Virus record (IMG/VR): IMGVR_UViG_3300047171_000046
Coordinates: 1-29,777 of that record
DNA: 29,777 nucleotides
Source: a virus
Strand: one strand, 5' to 3'
Position numbers and translations under genes: made by a program. The notes beneath the pieces are model-generated. The model searched no databases. It was not told the DNA's origin and was given only the letters and a program-made list of their open reading frames with translations. The stretch's first letter is position 1. Every line of letters begins with the position of its first letter. Below are positions 7,233 to 15,497 of this stretch, in pieces.

Positions 7233-8013
7233 GGCGGACCGGGAATGGCAGGGGGCCAAGCGTGCGGAGAAGCCGGAAGGCTTAGAGCCCGGCGACCACG
7301 TCTACGCGCAACACCCCGAGCACGGCCCGCTGGCGGTCAAAGTGCATTGCACTGGCCGCGATGGCTTCGTTGCTGTGTGCGACGAAGGCAAGCGGCACCG
7401 GCTCACGTACGACACCTATCTGGGCCACAAATCCCGCGCGCTGCATCGCTTCCAGGTCCGCGACCAGGGAGAGGATGGCGCCATCATCGCCGATGAGACC
7501 GGTCGCCGCCGCTACCTGCATGGCTACGCCACCTCCGCGCCAAAATCCAAGCTGCCTGGCACGGCGCGAGAACTGGAAGAGGACGATCCTTTGACCGACG
7601 ATCTCGATCGGCTCAGCAAAGCGCTGGCCGATATCACGCTACCGGATTTCGTCCCGCTGCGTGCTTCCTCCTCGCGCACTCTCATTTTGAAGGCCTCTGG
7701 TTCGCCGCGGCGCTGGCACAACACCGTGCCGAAAGAGCATGGGGGAGGTGTCGCCGCTGAAGAGGAAGAGGGCGAAGCCGCAAAACCAGATCCCATGGCG
7801 ATCGGCGATCACGCGGGGTTTCGCTACGGGGACGTGCACGGCCAGGGCCGCATCGTCGCCGCCGGTCCCGACGGCGTTACGATCGAGGATGAGGAAGGCA
7901 ACCGCCACCAGGTTCCGCATGAGGCCCTGACTGGCCCAGCGAAACCGCCTCGCAAGAAGCCAAAGGGCGGCGGCGCTCGCCTGCTACTTTCCAATCGACC
8001 GATGCGCCAATGA
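7225..8013 (+). CDS. protein with two SH3/KOW-like repeats and internal LILKA
   Basis: A 262-residue protein of unknown function whose ATG overlaps the portal stop by 8 bases. Residues about 20-70 (LEPGDHVYAQHPEHGPLAVK ... GKRHRLTYD) and about 193-240 (AIGDHAGFRYGDVHGQGRIV ... GNRHQVPHEAL) look like two copies of a small beta-barrel (GD-V ... G-V ... D-G-RH-V). Between them, residues 151-157 read RTLILKA, followed by PRRWHNTVPKEHGGG. In neighbouring genes an LLLKA peptide stands at the N-terminus, so this protein may be a fusion of two ancestral units. The beta-barrel assignment is by eye. Confidence 0.7.
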   Translation: MVKADREWQGAKRAEKPEGLEPGDHVYAQHPEHGPLAVKVHCTGRDGFVAVCDEGKRHRLTYDTYLGHKSRALHRFQVRDQGEDGAIIADETGRRRYLHGYATSAPKSKLPGTARELEEDDPLTDDLDRLSKALADITLPDFVPLRASSSRTLILKASGSPRRWHNTVPKEHGGGVAAEEEEGEAAKPDPMAIGDHAGFRYGDVHGQGRIVAAGPDGVTIEDEEGNRHQVPHEALTGPAKPPRKKPKGGGARLLLSNRPMRQ

Positions 8014-9479
8014 AGATGCTTCTCCTACTGAAGGCGCTGCCTGAATACGGGCCCGATCGCCTGGACGGTGGCGAGCTCGATACGCTGCTCAAGCTGTCGA
8101 AGCATCATCCGGCGGGTGTGGACGATGGCGACGTGCCGGCGAAAACCGGCCGAGATGGCCTGGTGACCCGTGGCTACGCGCGGCGTGACCGCAACGGATT
8201 CAACTATGCCACGGCAGAAGGCCTATCGGCCGTGGCGCGCTATGAGGCGTCGAAGGTCGAACAGCCGCTCGCCAAGGCGACGATCGCGGGTGGCGCCGCT
8301 GCTGACCTGTTCCCGGACACCGTCCAGGTGAAGCCCTACACGCGCAACGGCAAGACGGTGCAAGGGCACACCTCGCACCGGCTGATCCTGCACAAGCAGG
8401 TGGAGATGCCCGCCAAGGCTAAGCTGGATGCGGCCACGCCAGCGTCGCTGAAAATCGATCTACTGACCTGCGACGCGAAGACGTATGAGCACGCCGTCTA
8501 CGACGCAGCCATGGCGCACCTCGATGCCGGCGAAAATGTCGGCTTTAACACCATGACGCATCAGACCGTCATCACGCCAAAGAACCGGGCCACGCTTCGC
8601 TTTGATGGCGCGCACGTGCAGGTGGCCAGCGGCTCCAAGTGGCTCACGCTCGGGCCCGGCCAGGCGCTTGATACCCTGGCCGTCAATCTCGGTCTGCCAA
8701 CCGGTTTCGCACGCACGAAGGCGGAGACCGAAGCGCCGGACTATGAGGAAAAGAAAGCCACGAAGCTGGCGGCGGCAAAGACTGAGTTACTGCCGCTTCT
8801 GATCGCACGCGAGAAAGCCCGTGCGGCATCGATGGCCGATGTGAGCAATCACGCGCTGGATGCGGCAGATAAGGCCGCCTATGTCGCGGTGCAGGCCGCC
8901 GCCAAGCGCCTGGGCGTGTCTATGACCGACGTGGACGACATGGCCGATGAGATCGTGCCGGATGCGCCGCCTGCACCGCCCCCGCCTGCGCACCAGGCCA
9001 CGATGGCCGTCCGGCAACCACCCTTCGCGCAACCCCGGCTCGAGCCTTCGGCGGACGGCAAGTGGGCGTCCCTGATCTATCGTGATGGTGACGGCAAACT
9101 GGTGAATTACGCGATCACTGTCGGTGCGGACACGACCAAGCAAATCCAGGTGGCGCTGCGCGAACCATATCGCGCGGCGCTGGCGCGGGCATGGGATTCG
9201 CTGGTGGCCGCTGATCCGGACAAACGGGCGGTGCTCAACACGAAGGAAGTCCGCATCGGCGACTGGCGCGATATCATCGACACGAAGCGGGAAACGACCG
9301 TCTACAACGGCGCCCGGTCGCACACGAAGAAAGCTTATCCGCCGAACAAGATCATGGTCGCCGGCGATGCCATGGACTTCAACGCGCCGGTCGTGTCCCG
9401 CATCGCGCACCTGGTCGGTATGCCCAGCTGGTCGGATATGCTGGCGGGCATCGCCGAAGCATCGAAGCAGGCAGCCTGA
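8010..9479 (+). CDS. large LLLLKA-tagged phage protein, possible N-terminal wHTH
   Basis: A 489-residue protein, translationally coupled (ATGA) to the gene before. It begins MKMLLLLKALPEYG, the short tag shared with genes 11299, 15811 and 19003. Residues about 22-80 (LLKLSKHHPAGVDDGDVP, GRDGLVTRGYARRD, GFNYATAEGLSAVARYE) resemble a winged-helix fold. Residues 87-91 (LAKAT) and 99-120 (DLF ... VKPYTRNGKTVQGH) carry a second tag-like peptide and a Y-T-R ... V..H motif shared with the protein at 15811. A proline-rich linker near residue 320 precedes a C-terminal domain with no recognisable motif. I infer a virion or injected protein; no enzymatic function can be assigned. Confidence 0.75.
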   Translation: MKMLLLLKALPEYGPDRLDGGELDTLLKLSKHHPAGVDDGDVPAKTGRDGLVTRGYARRDRNGFNYATAEGLSAVARYEASKVEQPLAKATIAGGAAADLFPDTVQVKPYTRNGKTVQGHTSHRLILHKQVEMPAKAKLDAATPASLKIDLLTCDAKTYEHAVYDAAMAHLDAGENVGFNTMTHQTVITPKNRATLRFDGAHVQVASGSKWLTLGPGQALDTLAVNLGLPTGFARTKAETEAPDYEEKKATKLAAAKTELLPLLIAREKARAASMADVSNHALDAADKAAYVAVQAAAKRLGVSMTDVDDMADEIVPDAPPAPPPPAHQATMAVRQPPFAQPRLEPSADGKWASLIYRDGDGKLVNYAITVGADTTKQIQVALREPYRAALARAWDSLVAADPDKRAVLNTKEVRIGDWRDIIDTKRETTVYNGARSHTKKAYPPNKIMVAGDAMDFNAPVVSRIAHLVGMPSWSDMLAGIAEASKQAA

Positions 9480-10660
9480 TGCCGCCCTTCCTGGTCGACC
9501 TGGGCGCTGTTCCGGACGCGCACTGCAACCACTGCACCGATGCGCTCCACAAGGCGCTTTCGGAAGATCCGGCTGGTGACAACACGGGACTTTGGGACAA
9601 ACACGCAAACCCGTGGATCGCGGAGCACGTCGAGGACGTGACGAGGCAGATGCAGGAAGCCATCCGGCACATCCAGGAAGACTTTTCGAAGCTGCTGCTG
9701 GGCGAGTCGATCTCCACGCTGGCGAAGGCGGAGAACTGGACGCGTTGGGACGATCAGAAATTCGCGGCCGTCAAGGCGCACCTCGAAGGACTGAAGCCGA
9801 TCGAATACACGCTGGACGATTGGATGATGGCGGCCGAATACGTCATCCATCGCTATCTTCCGCCATCGGTCATCAACACCATGGCCGAATACATGACGGT
9901 GCGGGCAACCCTGCTCGGCAAGATCAGCGCGTGCGCGGCCAAACTGCCGCCGCGCCTGATCGATAGCGTGCGCCAGCTTGTGCCCACCAGCTTTGCCAAG
10001 GTCCCGGCGCGCATCCTGTCTGCCGTCGAAAGCGGCATCCTGCGTGTGTCCAAGGCGCGCGCCGCACTGCATATCGGCAACGTCACTTCGGCGCAGCGTG
10101 CCCGAATGCAGGAGCTTGTCATCGAGCACGTCCAGGCCGGCGTGCTCGGCCAGAAAGAGGGCACAAACCAGGCATTAAAAACCCGGCTGTTCGATTCCTT
10201 CGGGCAGATGAACAAGGACATGCGCAAGATCGCGGTGACCGAATCCGGCGAGTGCGTGAACCAGGGTTTTATTTCCGCCACCGGTCCAGGCCACAAGGTA
10301 AAGCGCTTGGAAGCGTATAAGGGCGCCTGCCCGTTTTGCGCATCGATCAACGGCAAGGTGTTTACGATCGTGCCGGCGGATAAGCCGGACCCGGACGGCA
10401 AAACAGAAGTCTGGGAGGGCAAAACCAACATCGGGCGCTCGGCCTCGCCGCGCAAGCGCGTGGGCGGCGTCATGGTCGACCGCACCGAAAAAGAGATGTG
10501 GTGGCCTGCTGCGGGCGTGATGCACCCAAATTGCCGCGGCGCATGGCAGGTGGTGGTGGATACGCCGCCGCAGATGACGCCGGGGTTCAAATCCTGGATG
10601 GATGCGCAGCTTGCGGCCGCACGGCGCGGAGAGAAGACAGAGCCGTTCCGCCCGTCGTGA
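9479..10660 (+). CDS. minor head / head morphogenesis protein, Mu gpF-like
   Basis: A 393-residue protein, coupled by a TGATG overlap to the preceding gene and placed after the portal, the usual position of Mu F/SPP1 gp7-like minor head proteins. The C-terminal third has the typical pattern: DMRKIAVTESGECVNQGF, then EAYKGACPFCASINGKVF (C284, C287) and, after a charged loop, MHPNCRGAW (H349, C352), a probable metal-binding CxxC ... HxxC set. A CNHC pair is also seen near the N-terminus. The stop codon TGA (10658-10660) is part of GTCGTGACG element copy 4. Confidence 0.8.
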   Translation: MPPFLVDLGAVPDAHCNHCTDALHKALSEDPAGDNTGLWDKHANPWIAEHVEDVTRQMQEAIRHIQEDFSKLLLGESISTLAKAENWTRWDDQKFAAVKAHLEGLKPIEYTLDDWMMAAEYVIHRYLPPSVINTMAEYMTVRATLLGKISACAAKLPPRLIDSVRQLVPTSFAKVPARILSAVESGILRVSKARAALHIGNVTSAQRARMQELVIEHVQAGVLGQKEGTNQALKTRLFDSFGQMNKDMRKIAVTESGECVNQGFISATGPGHKVKRLEAYKGACPFCASINGKVFTIVPADKPDPDGKTEVWEGKTNIGRSASPRKRVGGVMVDRTEKEMWWPAAGVMHPNCRGAWQVVVDTPPQMTPGFKSWMDAQLAAARRGEKTEPFRPS

Positions 10661-10675
10661 CGGCAACGTGCCTGA
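10654..10675 (+). promoter_or_regulatory. GTCGTGACG element, copy 4
   Basis: GTCGTGACGGCAACGTGC, 22 nt before the ATG at 10676. It overlaps the last two codons and stop of the minor head gene. It is the least certain of the short-spaced copies because it is partly coding. Confidence 0.5.
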
Positions 10676-11299
10676 ATGGGCACGAAAGTCTTCTTCCTCT
10701 CCGATACCTCCATGGTGCGCCGCTACCTGCGCCGCTACTCTACTCGCAGAACTGAAAAGGCATGCGCCTGCGGCTCGTACTGCGACGCCATGAACTGCAT
10801 CGGCGATTTCATGCTGCCTGCTGATGCAAACGGGAGGATGCCGGTTGTTCGTGCGGTCCAGTCGCCAAGCGATTATGTCGGCAACGAAAACTGGCCAACG
10901 TTTGCGCCCTGCGGATACATGTTTGATCCGGAAGATGAGTGGCAGGTATTTGAACGGCTGCTTTATTTGCGGCCGGACAATTCACTGGTTACCTGGGAAG
11001 ATGCGCTACCCGGAGCGGTGCGTAATTGCTGGTGGATGCCGAAAGGCCGCCGGGATGACGAAGGCCGATTCCTCGAGGTGAAGCTACCGACTGGGCACAC
11101 CTGGAACCCGCAAGCACGCGCCAGCAACTGCACAATGCCTGATGACCATACGCACCGCTGTTGGGTGCAGCACGGGCGCCCGGAGGATGGCACGCTGCAC
11201 GTCGACAAGGTGGGGCTCACATGCGCGGCCGGCGCCGGGTCCATCGTCGTGCCTGGCTGGCATGGCTTCCTACACAACGGCGAATTGAGGAGTTGCTGA
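10676..11299 (+). CDS. conserved Cys-rich phage protein of unknown function
   Basis: A 207-residue protein starting MGTKVFFLSDTSMVRRYLRR. It has many Cys/His residues in conserved-looking contexts: ACACGSYCDAMNC, FAPCGYMFDPEDEW, ASNCTMPDDHTHRCWVQHG and GLTCAAGAGSIVVPGWHGFL. I recall proteins with the NCTMPDD..HRCWV and TCAAGAGSI segments near structural genes of many tailed phages, always without a function. The Cys pattern suggests metal binding. It lies between head and tail genes and overlaps the next start, so it forms a two-gene unit with the InPase gene. Confidence 0.7.
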   Translation: MGTKVFFLSDTSMVRRYLRRYSTRRTEKACACGSYCDAMNCIGDFMLPADANGRMPVVRAVQSPSDYVGNENWPTFAPCGYMFDPEDEWQVFERLLYLRPDNSLVTWEDALPGAVRNCWWMPKGRRDDEGRFLEVKLPTGHTWNPQARASNCTMPDDHTHRCWVQHGRPEDGTLHVDKVGLTCAAGAGSIVVPGWHGFLHNGELRSC

Positions 11300-11805
11300 T
11301 GGCCCGTCTCCTGCTTCTGAAGGCAGCCGGGCCGCACGTCGAACCGACGCGCGCGCAAAAGGAAGCTGGCAACTACCGGATGCAGCATATCCGATTCCAG
11401 GGTATGCCGATCACGATCGAAAACCCGCGCGGCAGCACGCGCAGCGGCGTCAACCGCAAGGGCGTGCGCTGGTCTGTCGAGATGAAGCACCACTACGGCT
11501 ACATCAAAGGCACGCTGGGCGTCGACGGTGACCATTTCGACGTGTTCGTGGGGCCAGATGAAACCGCGGCGAATGTCTACGTCATCAACGCCATGGCGCC
11601 ACCGGCCTTTGAGAAATTTGACGAACAGAAAGCCATGCTGGGCTTCGGCGACCCGTATGCGGCCAAGCAAGCTTTCCTGGCCAGCTACACTGACCCCCGA
11701 TTCTTCGGCAGCATGACGACAATGCCGGTGGAAGAATTCCGCGCAAAGGTCATGACCACGCGCGAGAAACCCCGCATGCTGAAGGCGCTGATCTTCCTGC
11801 GCTGA
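11299..11805 (+). CDS. pyrophosphatase-like (InPase) polyvalent-type protein
   Basis: A 168-residue protein with a strong ribosome binding site (GAGGAG 7 bases before ATG) overlapping the upstream stop. After the tag MARLLLLKAAGP it contains MQHIRFQGMPITIENPRGS, MKHHYGYIKGTLGVDGDHFD and VFVGPD (acidic DGDHFDVF at residues 76-83), FDEQKAMLGFGD and a C-terminal EFRAK segment. This matches the InPase domain found in polyvalent proteins of phages and conjugative elements, distantly related to inorganic pyrophosphatase. In larger polyvalent proteins it is one domain among many; here it is free-standing. It ends PRMLKALIFLR. A role as an injected early effector is inferred. Confidence 0.75.
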   Translation: MARLLLLKAAGPHVEPTRAQKEAGNYRMQHIRFQGMPITIENPRGSTRSGVNRKGVRWSVEMKHHYGYIKGTLGVDGDHFDVFVGPDETAANVYVINAMAPPAFEKFDEQKAMLGFGDPYAAKQAFLASYTDPRFFGSMTTMPVEEFRAKVMTTREKPRMLKALIFLR

Positions 11806-11816
11806 TCGCCTGGCCA

Positions 11817-11839
11817 GTCGTGACGCCAGAGTGCGGGCT
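11817..11839 (+). promoter_or_regulatory. GTCGTGACG element, copy 5 (tail/fibre operon)
   Basis: GTCGTGACGCCAGAGTGC, 23 nt before ATG 11840. The 20 bases 11809-11828 are identical to 5331-5350 at copy 3, including the CTGGC ... GCCAG dyad. It sits in the 34-base gap after the InPase gene. Confidence 0.65.
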
Positions 11840-12382
11840 ATGCTGATCAGCTTCGCCCGCACCCTCGTTCTGGCGAGTCCGACCCCGGACCCGCTTGCGC
11901 CGCTGCGGTGGCCCGCGAAGTCTCCGGGCTCTCAGCTTGATTATTCGGTCAACCTGGCGGCGGTCCTGGGCGAAACGCAGGACACAATCGCCAGCTTCGC
12001 CTTTGTTGTGAACGGCACGGGTCCAACGCTGACCAACGCCGATCAGCCGCTCGTGCCGGGAAGCTGCACGGTGACCACGATCCTATCCGGCGGCACATCC
12101 ATCCAAGACAACTCGCTGACCCTTCAGGTGACCACAGCCGCTGGCCTGGTATACGAGATTGATATTTGGGTTCTGGTCGAGCGCATGGCGCCAAGCGACC
12201 TGATGAGTCCGCCAGTCGTGGTCGGCGCCGCTGGGCGCGGCATCAAAAGCATCACGCAGCCGAACGGCCCGGCGTCGATGCTGGTCACCTACACCGACAA
12301 CACAACGCAAACGGTGGCTCTGCCGCAGCCGGCGGGCACATCAGCCAACACGCAATTCCTAACGATAGGTGGCACTCCGTGA
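11840..12382 (+). CDS. tail/fibre-adaptor-like structural protein
   Basis: A 180-residue protein. ATG 11840 is preferred to the in-frame GTG 11831, which lies within the conserved control element. Residues about 25-115 (WPAKSPGSQLDYSVNLAAVL, DTIASFAFVV, CTVTTILSGGTSIQDNSLTL, TTAAGLVYEIDIWVLV) resemble the beta-sandwich of phage fibre-tail adaptor or Ig-like tail proteins (K-P-LDYS ... DTIAS ... SGGT). The C-terminus (GRGIKSITQPNG, MLVTYTDNTTQTVALP) is a fibre-like repeat segment. It is coupled to the next gene by a 4-base overlap. Confidence 0.65.
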   Translation: MLISFARTLVLASPTPDPLAPLRWPAKSPGSQLDYSVNLAAVLGETQDTIASFAFVVNGTGPTLTNADQPLVPGSCTVTTILSGGTSIQDNSLTLQVTTAAGLVYEIDIWVLVERMAPSDLMSPPVVVGAAGRGIKSITQPNGPASMLVTYTDNTTQTVALPQPAGTSANTQFLTIGGTP

Positions 12383-13089
12383 GCGGAAGCAATTCAGGTA
12401 CGGTCCAACCCGTCAATAATCTTGCTGTGTCCGCCGGCACAAGCCGGGCATCTTCTGTGCTGCGCACGGATGATGGTGGCAGTCAGCTTCCAGTCTCGGC
12501 GATTTTGGGTTTGCTCGATATTGGCGACATTCCGACCGCCGGGGCGACTGCCGGCCAGGTTCTCACCATCTCGAACAATGGCACCGTAACCACGGCTGCA
12601 TGGGAGACGCCAAGCAACGCCGGCAGCAACAACGGTGGCAGTGTCACCACGGCAGAAATTGCGACCACGGGCGCTACGGCTGGCCAGGTGCTCACGGTGT
12701 CGACGTCCGGCAGTGTCACCACTGCCGCATGGGAGACGCCAGCCGCACCGCCGGCGACCACCAACCCGCAGGACTTCTACACGTATTCGGCAGGTGTCCT
12801 AACTGCTGGCCAGGTCCTTTTCAGCATCAATGCCGTACGCCCGCTTGCGTTCCTGGCAGATGCTTTTGCGATCGTGCTCGATGCCGCGGCGACGGCCGCC
12901 ACCACGTTTTCCGTCAGCCACAATGGCGCTTCGATCGGCAGTCTGGTGGTGAGCGCTGGCGGCACGGTCGCGGCGTGCACAACGCCCGTTCTGGCGCTTG
13001 CCACCGGAGATAATCTCCGTGTGCTGAGCCCAACGCCTGCGGACGCCACTGCCGGCGGCGCCGCTTTCTCCACCACCTGCACGCGATAA
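12379..13089 (+). CDS. tail-fibre-like protein with repeated segment
   Basis: A 236-residue protein. GTG 12379 (GTGA overlap with the upstream stop) is chosen; the longer frame from 12166 would run through the preceding gene. It is rich in Gly, Ala, Ser and Thr, with almost no Cys. Two direct repeats (TAGATAGQVLTISNNGTV and GATAGQVLTVSTSGSV, both continuing TTAAWETP) are separated by an N/G/S linker. The C-terminal part (FYTYSAGVLTAGQVLFSINA, then TFSVSHNGASIGSLVVSAGG) looks like a beta-rich domain. This composition is typical of fibre shafts; the receptor-binding role is inferred from position. Confidence 0.65.
   Translation: MSGSNSGTVQPVNNLAVSAGTSRASSVLRTDDGGSQLPVSAILGLLDIGDIPTAGATAGQVLTISNNGTVTTAAWETPSNAGSNNGGSVTTAEIATTGATAGQVLTVSTSGSVTTAAWETPAAPPATTNPQDFYTYSAGVLTAGQVLFSINAVRPLAFLADAFAIVLDAAATAATTFSVSHNGASIGSLVVSAGGTVAACTTPVLALATGDNLRVLSPTPADATAGGAAFSTTCTR
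12535..12741 (+). repeat. two direct repeats inside fibre-like gene
   Basis: Units at 12535-12612 and 12667-12741 encode nearly the same 25-26 residues (ATAGQVLT ... VTTAAWETP). They have diverged at synonymous positions. Confidence 0.7.
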
Positions 13090-13101
13090 GAGGGCACAGA
13101 T

Positions 13102-14115
13102 ATGGTCAACATTATCGATGTGGCCGGCGAAGACGGACAATTCGTATACCCCAGCGGCAATCCAACGATCGGCACGGGTGGAAATTTTCGTGCAGGCTTC
13201 GCGCGCTGCGCATTTGGAGTGAGCGGTAGCCAGAGCATACGCCGCATGTGGGGGCAAACCCTCAACGCGGGATGGACGACTGCGCGCGTCGACTGCCCAG
13301 GCCATAGCGAGGGCTACTATGGCGGAAACAATATGTTTTCGCTGGTAGACGCCAACGGTGTCACCCGCATTGCCTTGGTGACTCCAAATGGCAACATCAC
13401 CGGCCCGTATAATGTGGTGAAGTTCACTGCCGCTGGCGTCGCCACAACGCTTGGGCAAACCAACGGCATAAACTTCAGCACGGCTCCCGCTATTCCGGAC
13501 AAGCTCGATGTCCAGTGGAATTATTCCTCTGGTGGTCTCCTGAATATCTACATCAACGCGGCTCTTGCATTCTCGTATGCCGGCGACATCACAACCGATG
13601 ACGGCGCAGCGATTTCTGGCGTCGATTATATGTCCTACTGCAATGCCGGCGACAGCAATACGGTTACCTGGTATTCTGAACTGATCACGGCCGATGGCGA
13701 CACGCGCACGATGAACCTGGTCACCCTGGCCGCCACTGGCCCGGGCACGGTAGATCAGATGACGGGCGCTTACACCAACGCTAGCCAGATAAGCGTGAAT
13801 GATGCAAACTACGACACCACCACCACGGCAGGCGCGGTGCAGCGCTATAAAATGTCGGACCTTCCCGCCGGCACATACAACGTCCTGACAAAGGCAACGC
13901 AGCTTCGTGGCACTTTGGGTAGCGGTCTCGGACACATCGCCGTGTCCGAACTGATCGGTGGTGCGGCGTTCACCCAGGCTGCTGTGCCGCTCCCGGCGGG
14001 CTATGCCGATCTCCCACTGATCTTCGAAAACACGAACCCAGCAACGGGTGTGGCTTGGACCATGGCGGACATCAACGACGCGGCGCGGGAAGCTGGCTAC
14101 CAGGTGAGTGCCTAA
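13102..14115 (+). CDS. putative tail fibre / receptor-binding protein
   Basis: A 337-residue protein with AGAGGG about 9 bases before ATG. The sequence is beta-rich: WTTARVDCPGHSEGYYGGNN, then FSLVDANGVTRIALVTPNG, YNVVKFTAAG, LDVQWNYSSGGLLNIYINAA, LAFSYAGDITTDDG. This alternation resembles a concanavalin-like lectin domain (residues about 20-190). A second domain (MNLVTLAATGPGTVDQMTG ... VQRYKMSDLPAGTYNVLTKA) follows. I infer a cell-surface or appendage protein from composition and from its place in the 11840-14313 operon; no family was recognised with certainty. Confidence 0.6.
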   Translation: MVNIIDVAGEDGQFVYPSGNPTIGTGGNFRAGFARCAFGVSGSQSIRRMWGQTLNAGWTTARVDCPGHSEGYYGGNNMFSLVDANGVTRIALVTPNGNITGPYNVVKFTAAGVATTLGQTNGINFSTAPAIPDKLDVQWNYSSGGLLNIYINAALAFSYAGDITTDDGAAISGVDYMSYCNAGDSNTVTWYSELITADGDTRTMNLVTLAATGPGTVDQMTGAYTNASQISVNDANYDTTTTAGAVQRYKMSDLPAGTYNVLTKATQLRGTLGSGLGHIAVSELIGGAAFTQAAVPLPAGYADLPLIFENTNPATGVAWTMADINDAAREAGYQVSA

Positions 14116-14118
14116 GCC

Positions 14119-14313
14119 GTGTCAGGCACCACCGGAGCGGGGATTAGCAAGCAGGCTGAGTTCGTTGTGGTCGAGCCTCCGCTTGGCGTGAGCAAACAGG
14201 CCGAATTCGTCGTGCTGCAACCGCCGGTCGGTGTGAGCAAGCAGGCCGAATTCGTCGTGCTTCAAACCCCTCCGCCACGCCCCCAACTGCTCAACATCCT
14301 CTGCGGTGGTTGA
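14119..14313 (+). CDS. small virion-like protein of three 15-residue repeats
   Basis: A 64-residue protein from GTG 14119, 3 bases after the preceding stop. Residues 8-52 are three tandem units: GISKQAEFVVVEPPL, GVSKQAEFVVLQPPV and GVSKQAEFVVLQTPP, each exactly 45 bases (14140-14184, 14185-14229, 14230-14274). Each unit alternates a predicted beta strand with a proline turn. Similar SK-xx-YVVL-PP repeats occur in small proteins next to phage fibre genes, to my memory. The last 52 bases overlap the convergent Uma2 gene. The function is unknown; a beta-solenoid or fibre-tip protein is plausible. Confidence 0.6.
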   Translation: MSGTTGAGISKQAEFVVVEPPLGVSKQAEFVVLQPPVGVSKQAEFVVLQTPPPRPQLLNILCGG

Positions 14314-14900
14314 GAACTTTGCGCAGTAAAATCAAGGCATCCGTAGAGGTCGGCTAGACGTATCGCGAAGTCCCACTGCGGGATTTTGATGGTAGCATCG
14401 AGGCCGTCTGCATGCTCCGAAAGCGGCGGCCACGAGCCGCCCGCCAGGCGCCGCCAGACGCGTGCCCGAGGTAAGTTCGGATCGATGGCCAGGATGATGT
14501 CGACTGATGATATCGTCTGGTATTCTGGAACCTTGTCGAAGACATCAATCACGGCCGTGGTTTCCGAGAGCACCTCCGCGATCAGACCCGGTTGGTCCGC
14601 TTCCAGCAAGTCTTCCGGCGGGTTTCCACATTCGATGCCGAAATCCGGCTGCCTTCGGTTCGTTTGTCCGGGGATCCGCAGAAATGTGTCCATGGTGAAA
14701 ACGGAACACCTTGTCTGCCCTGCCAAGGCATTTTCTAAAAGCCGAATCCCGTTCGCGGCAATATGGTCGTGCCGCCGGTCTGCCCCCGCTATGGCGACGA
14801 TTTCGCCGTCCACCAACTCATATCGGCCGCCGCGCTGCGCCCGTACAAACCGGTAGAACTCATCAGGTGTAACTTTCCCCGGCCTCGAAATACCGTTCAT
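14262..14900 (-). CDS. Uma2 family (DUF820) restriction-like nuclease
   Basis: A 212-residue protein. It carries the PD-(D/E)XK-type pattern of Uma2 proteins: YELVDGEIVAIAG with a downstream H44-D-H, QPDFGIECG (D86), GLIAEVLSETT (E109), and FDKVPEYQTI (K123). All three expected active-site positions are present, so it could be a functional nuclease. Uma2 proteins are abundant in cyanobacteria and scattered elsewhere; their biological role is poorly known. The gene lies on the opposite strand to the fibre operon and overlaps its last gene by 52 bases, which suggests insertion as part of a minus-strand cassette with 14934-15742. Confidence 0.8.
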   Translation of the reverse strand: MNGISRPGKVTPDEFYRFVRAQRGGRYELVDGEIVAIAGADRRHDHIAANGIRLLENALAGQTRCSVFTMDTFLRIPGQTNRRQPDFGIECGNPPEDLLEADQPGLIAEVLSETTAVIDVFDKVPEYQTISSVDIILAIDPNLPRARVWRRLAGGSWPPLSEHADGLDATIKIPQWDFAIRLADLYGCLDFTAQSSQPPQRMLSSWGRGGGV

Positions 14901-14933
14901 CTTAATTGCCTGCTGGCAGGGTTGAATTCCATT

Positions 14934-15497
14934 CTACCCCTCGCGATCTTCTTCGGTCAGGTCGACGTCTTCATAGAGTTTATCAAGCGGAAAACTGATG
15001 CCGGCGCTGGTCACATCCAACTTTGAATTGTCGCGTATCGAAGCGAATTGCCAGGTGCCGTCGCTGGTCTTCCGGTAGGCGCGGGCGGCCATCTGGTCCG
15101 GGCAAATCTCGAAAATCTCCTGCACGTCATCGACTTCCTGAAGCTGGGCGCGCCGGTAATCCCATGCCTGCCAGTCAAGGGAATCAGCCAGGGATACCAC
15201 GTCGAAAACCGCTCTGGGGAGGTGGTTGCAAAGGATCGTGCCGTCTGGAATGCGGACGGTGGGTCGCTCCTGGTTTTGCGGCACCACGCCGCTCCCCACC
15301 GCTGCGGCGCCGTAGATCAGGCCGCCTTTTAGAACGGCAGCAAGGTTGGTCAGGATGGTTGCCTGCCTGTCTGACTTCGCCGGCCGTCCGATGATGCGGC
15401 CGTCGACAAGTTCGTAGCGCCACATTGGGCCGAACTGATCCTGGTCAGCGATAAGGAAGCTCTCGGCCGTCCAATTGTCAGCCAGGTTCGCCGTCAT
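14934..15497 (-). CDS. Uma2-like protein, active site degenerate
   Basis: A 187-residue protein, starting at the ATG that overlaps the upstream stop (ATGA) rather than at 15506 or further upstream. It keeps the Uma2 opening (MWRYELVDGRIIGRPA) and IPDGTIL (D85). The position expected for Glu is Asp (VFDVVS, D99), and the Lys region reads WDYRRAQL without Lys. It therefore looks like a paralog of the neighbour at 14262-14900 that has lost or changed catalysis. A regulatory partner or heterodimer subunit is possible; simple decay is the alternative. The frame is intact. Confidence 0.65.
   Translation of the reverse strand: MTANLADNWTAESFLIADQDQFGPMWRYELVDGRIIGRPAKSDRQATILTNLAAVLKGGLIYGAAAVGSGVVPQNQERPTVRIPDGTILCNHLPRAVFDVVSLADSLDWQAWDYRRAQLQEVDDVQEIFEICPDQMAARAYRKTSDGTWQFASIRDNSKLDVTSAGISFPLDKLYEDVDLTEEDREG

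Noticed and set aside
9635-9643. cgtgacg inside the minor head gene
   Set aside because: It lacks the preceding GT-C and lies mid-gene with no start codon nearby; chance match. The same holds for gcgtgacgg at 29397-29405 in the capsid gene and cgtcgtcacg at 22285-22294 in the helicase gene.
14140-14274. Regular 45-base repeats as a CRISPR array
   Set aside because: There are no spacers between units, the repeats are coding in frame, and no cas genes are present.
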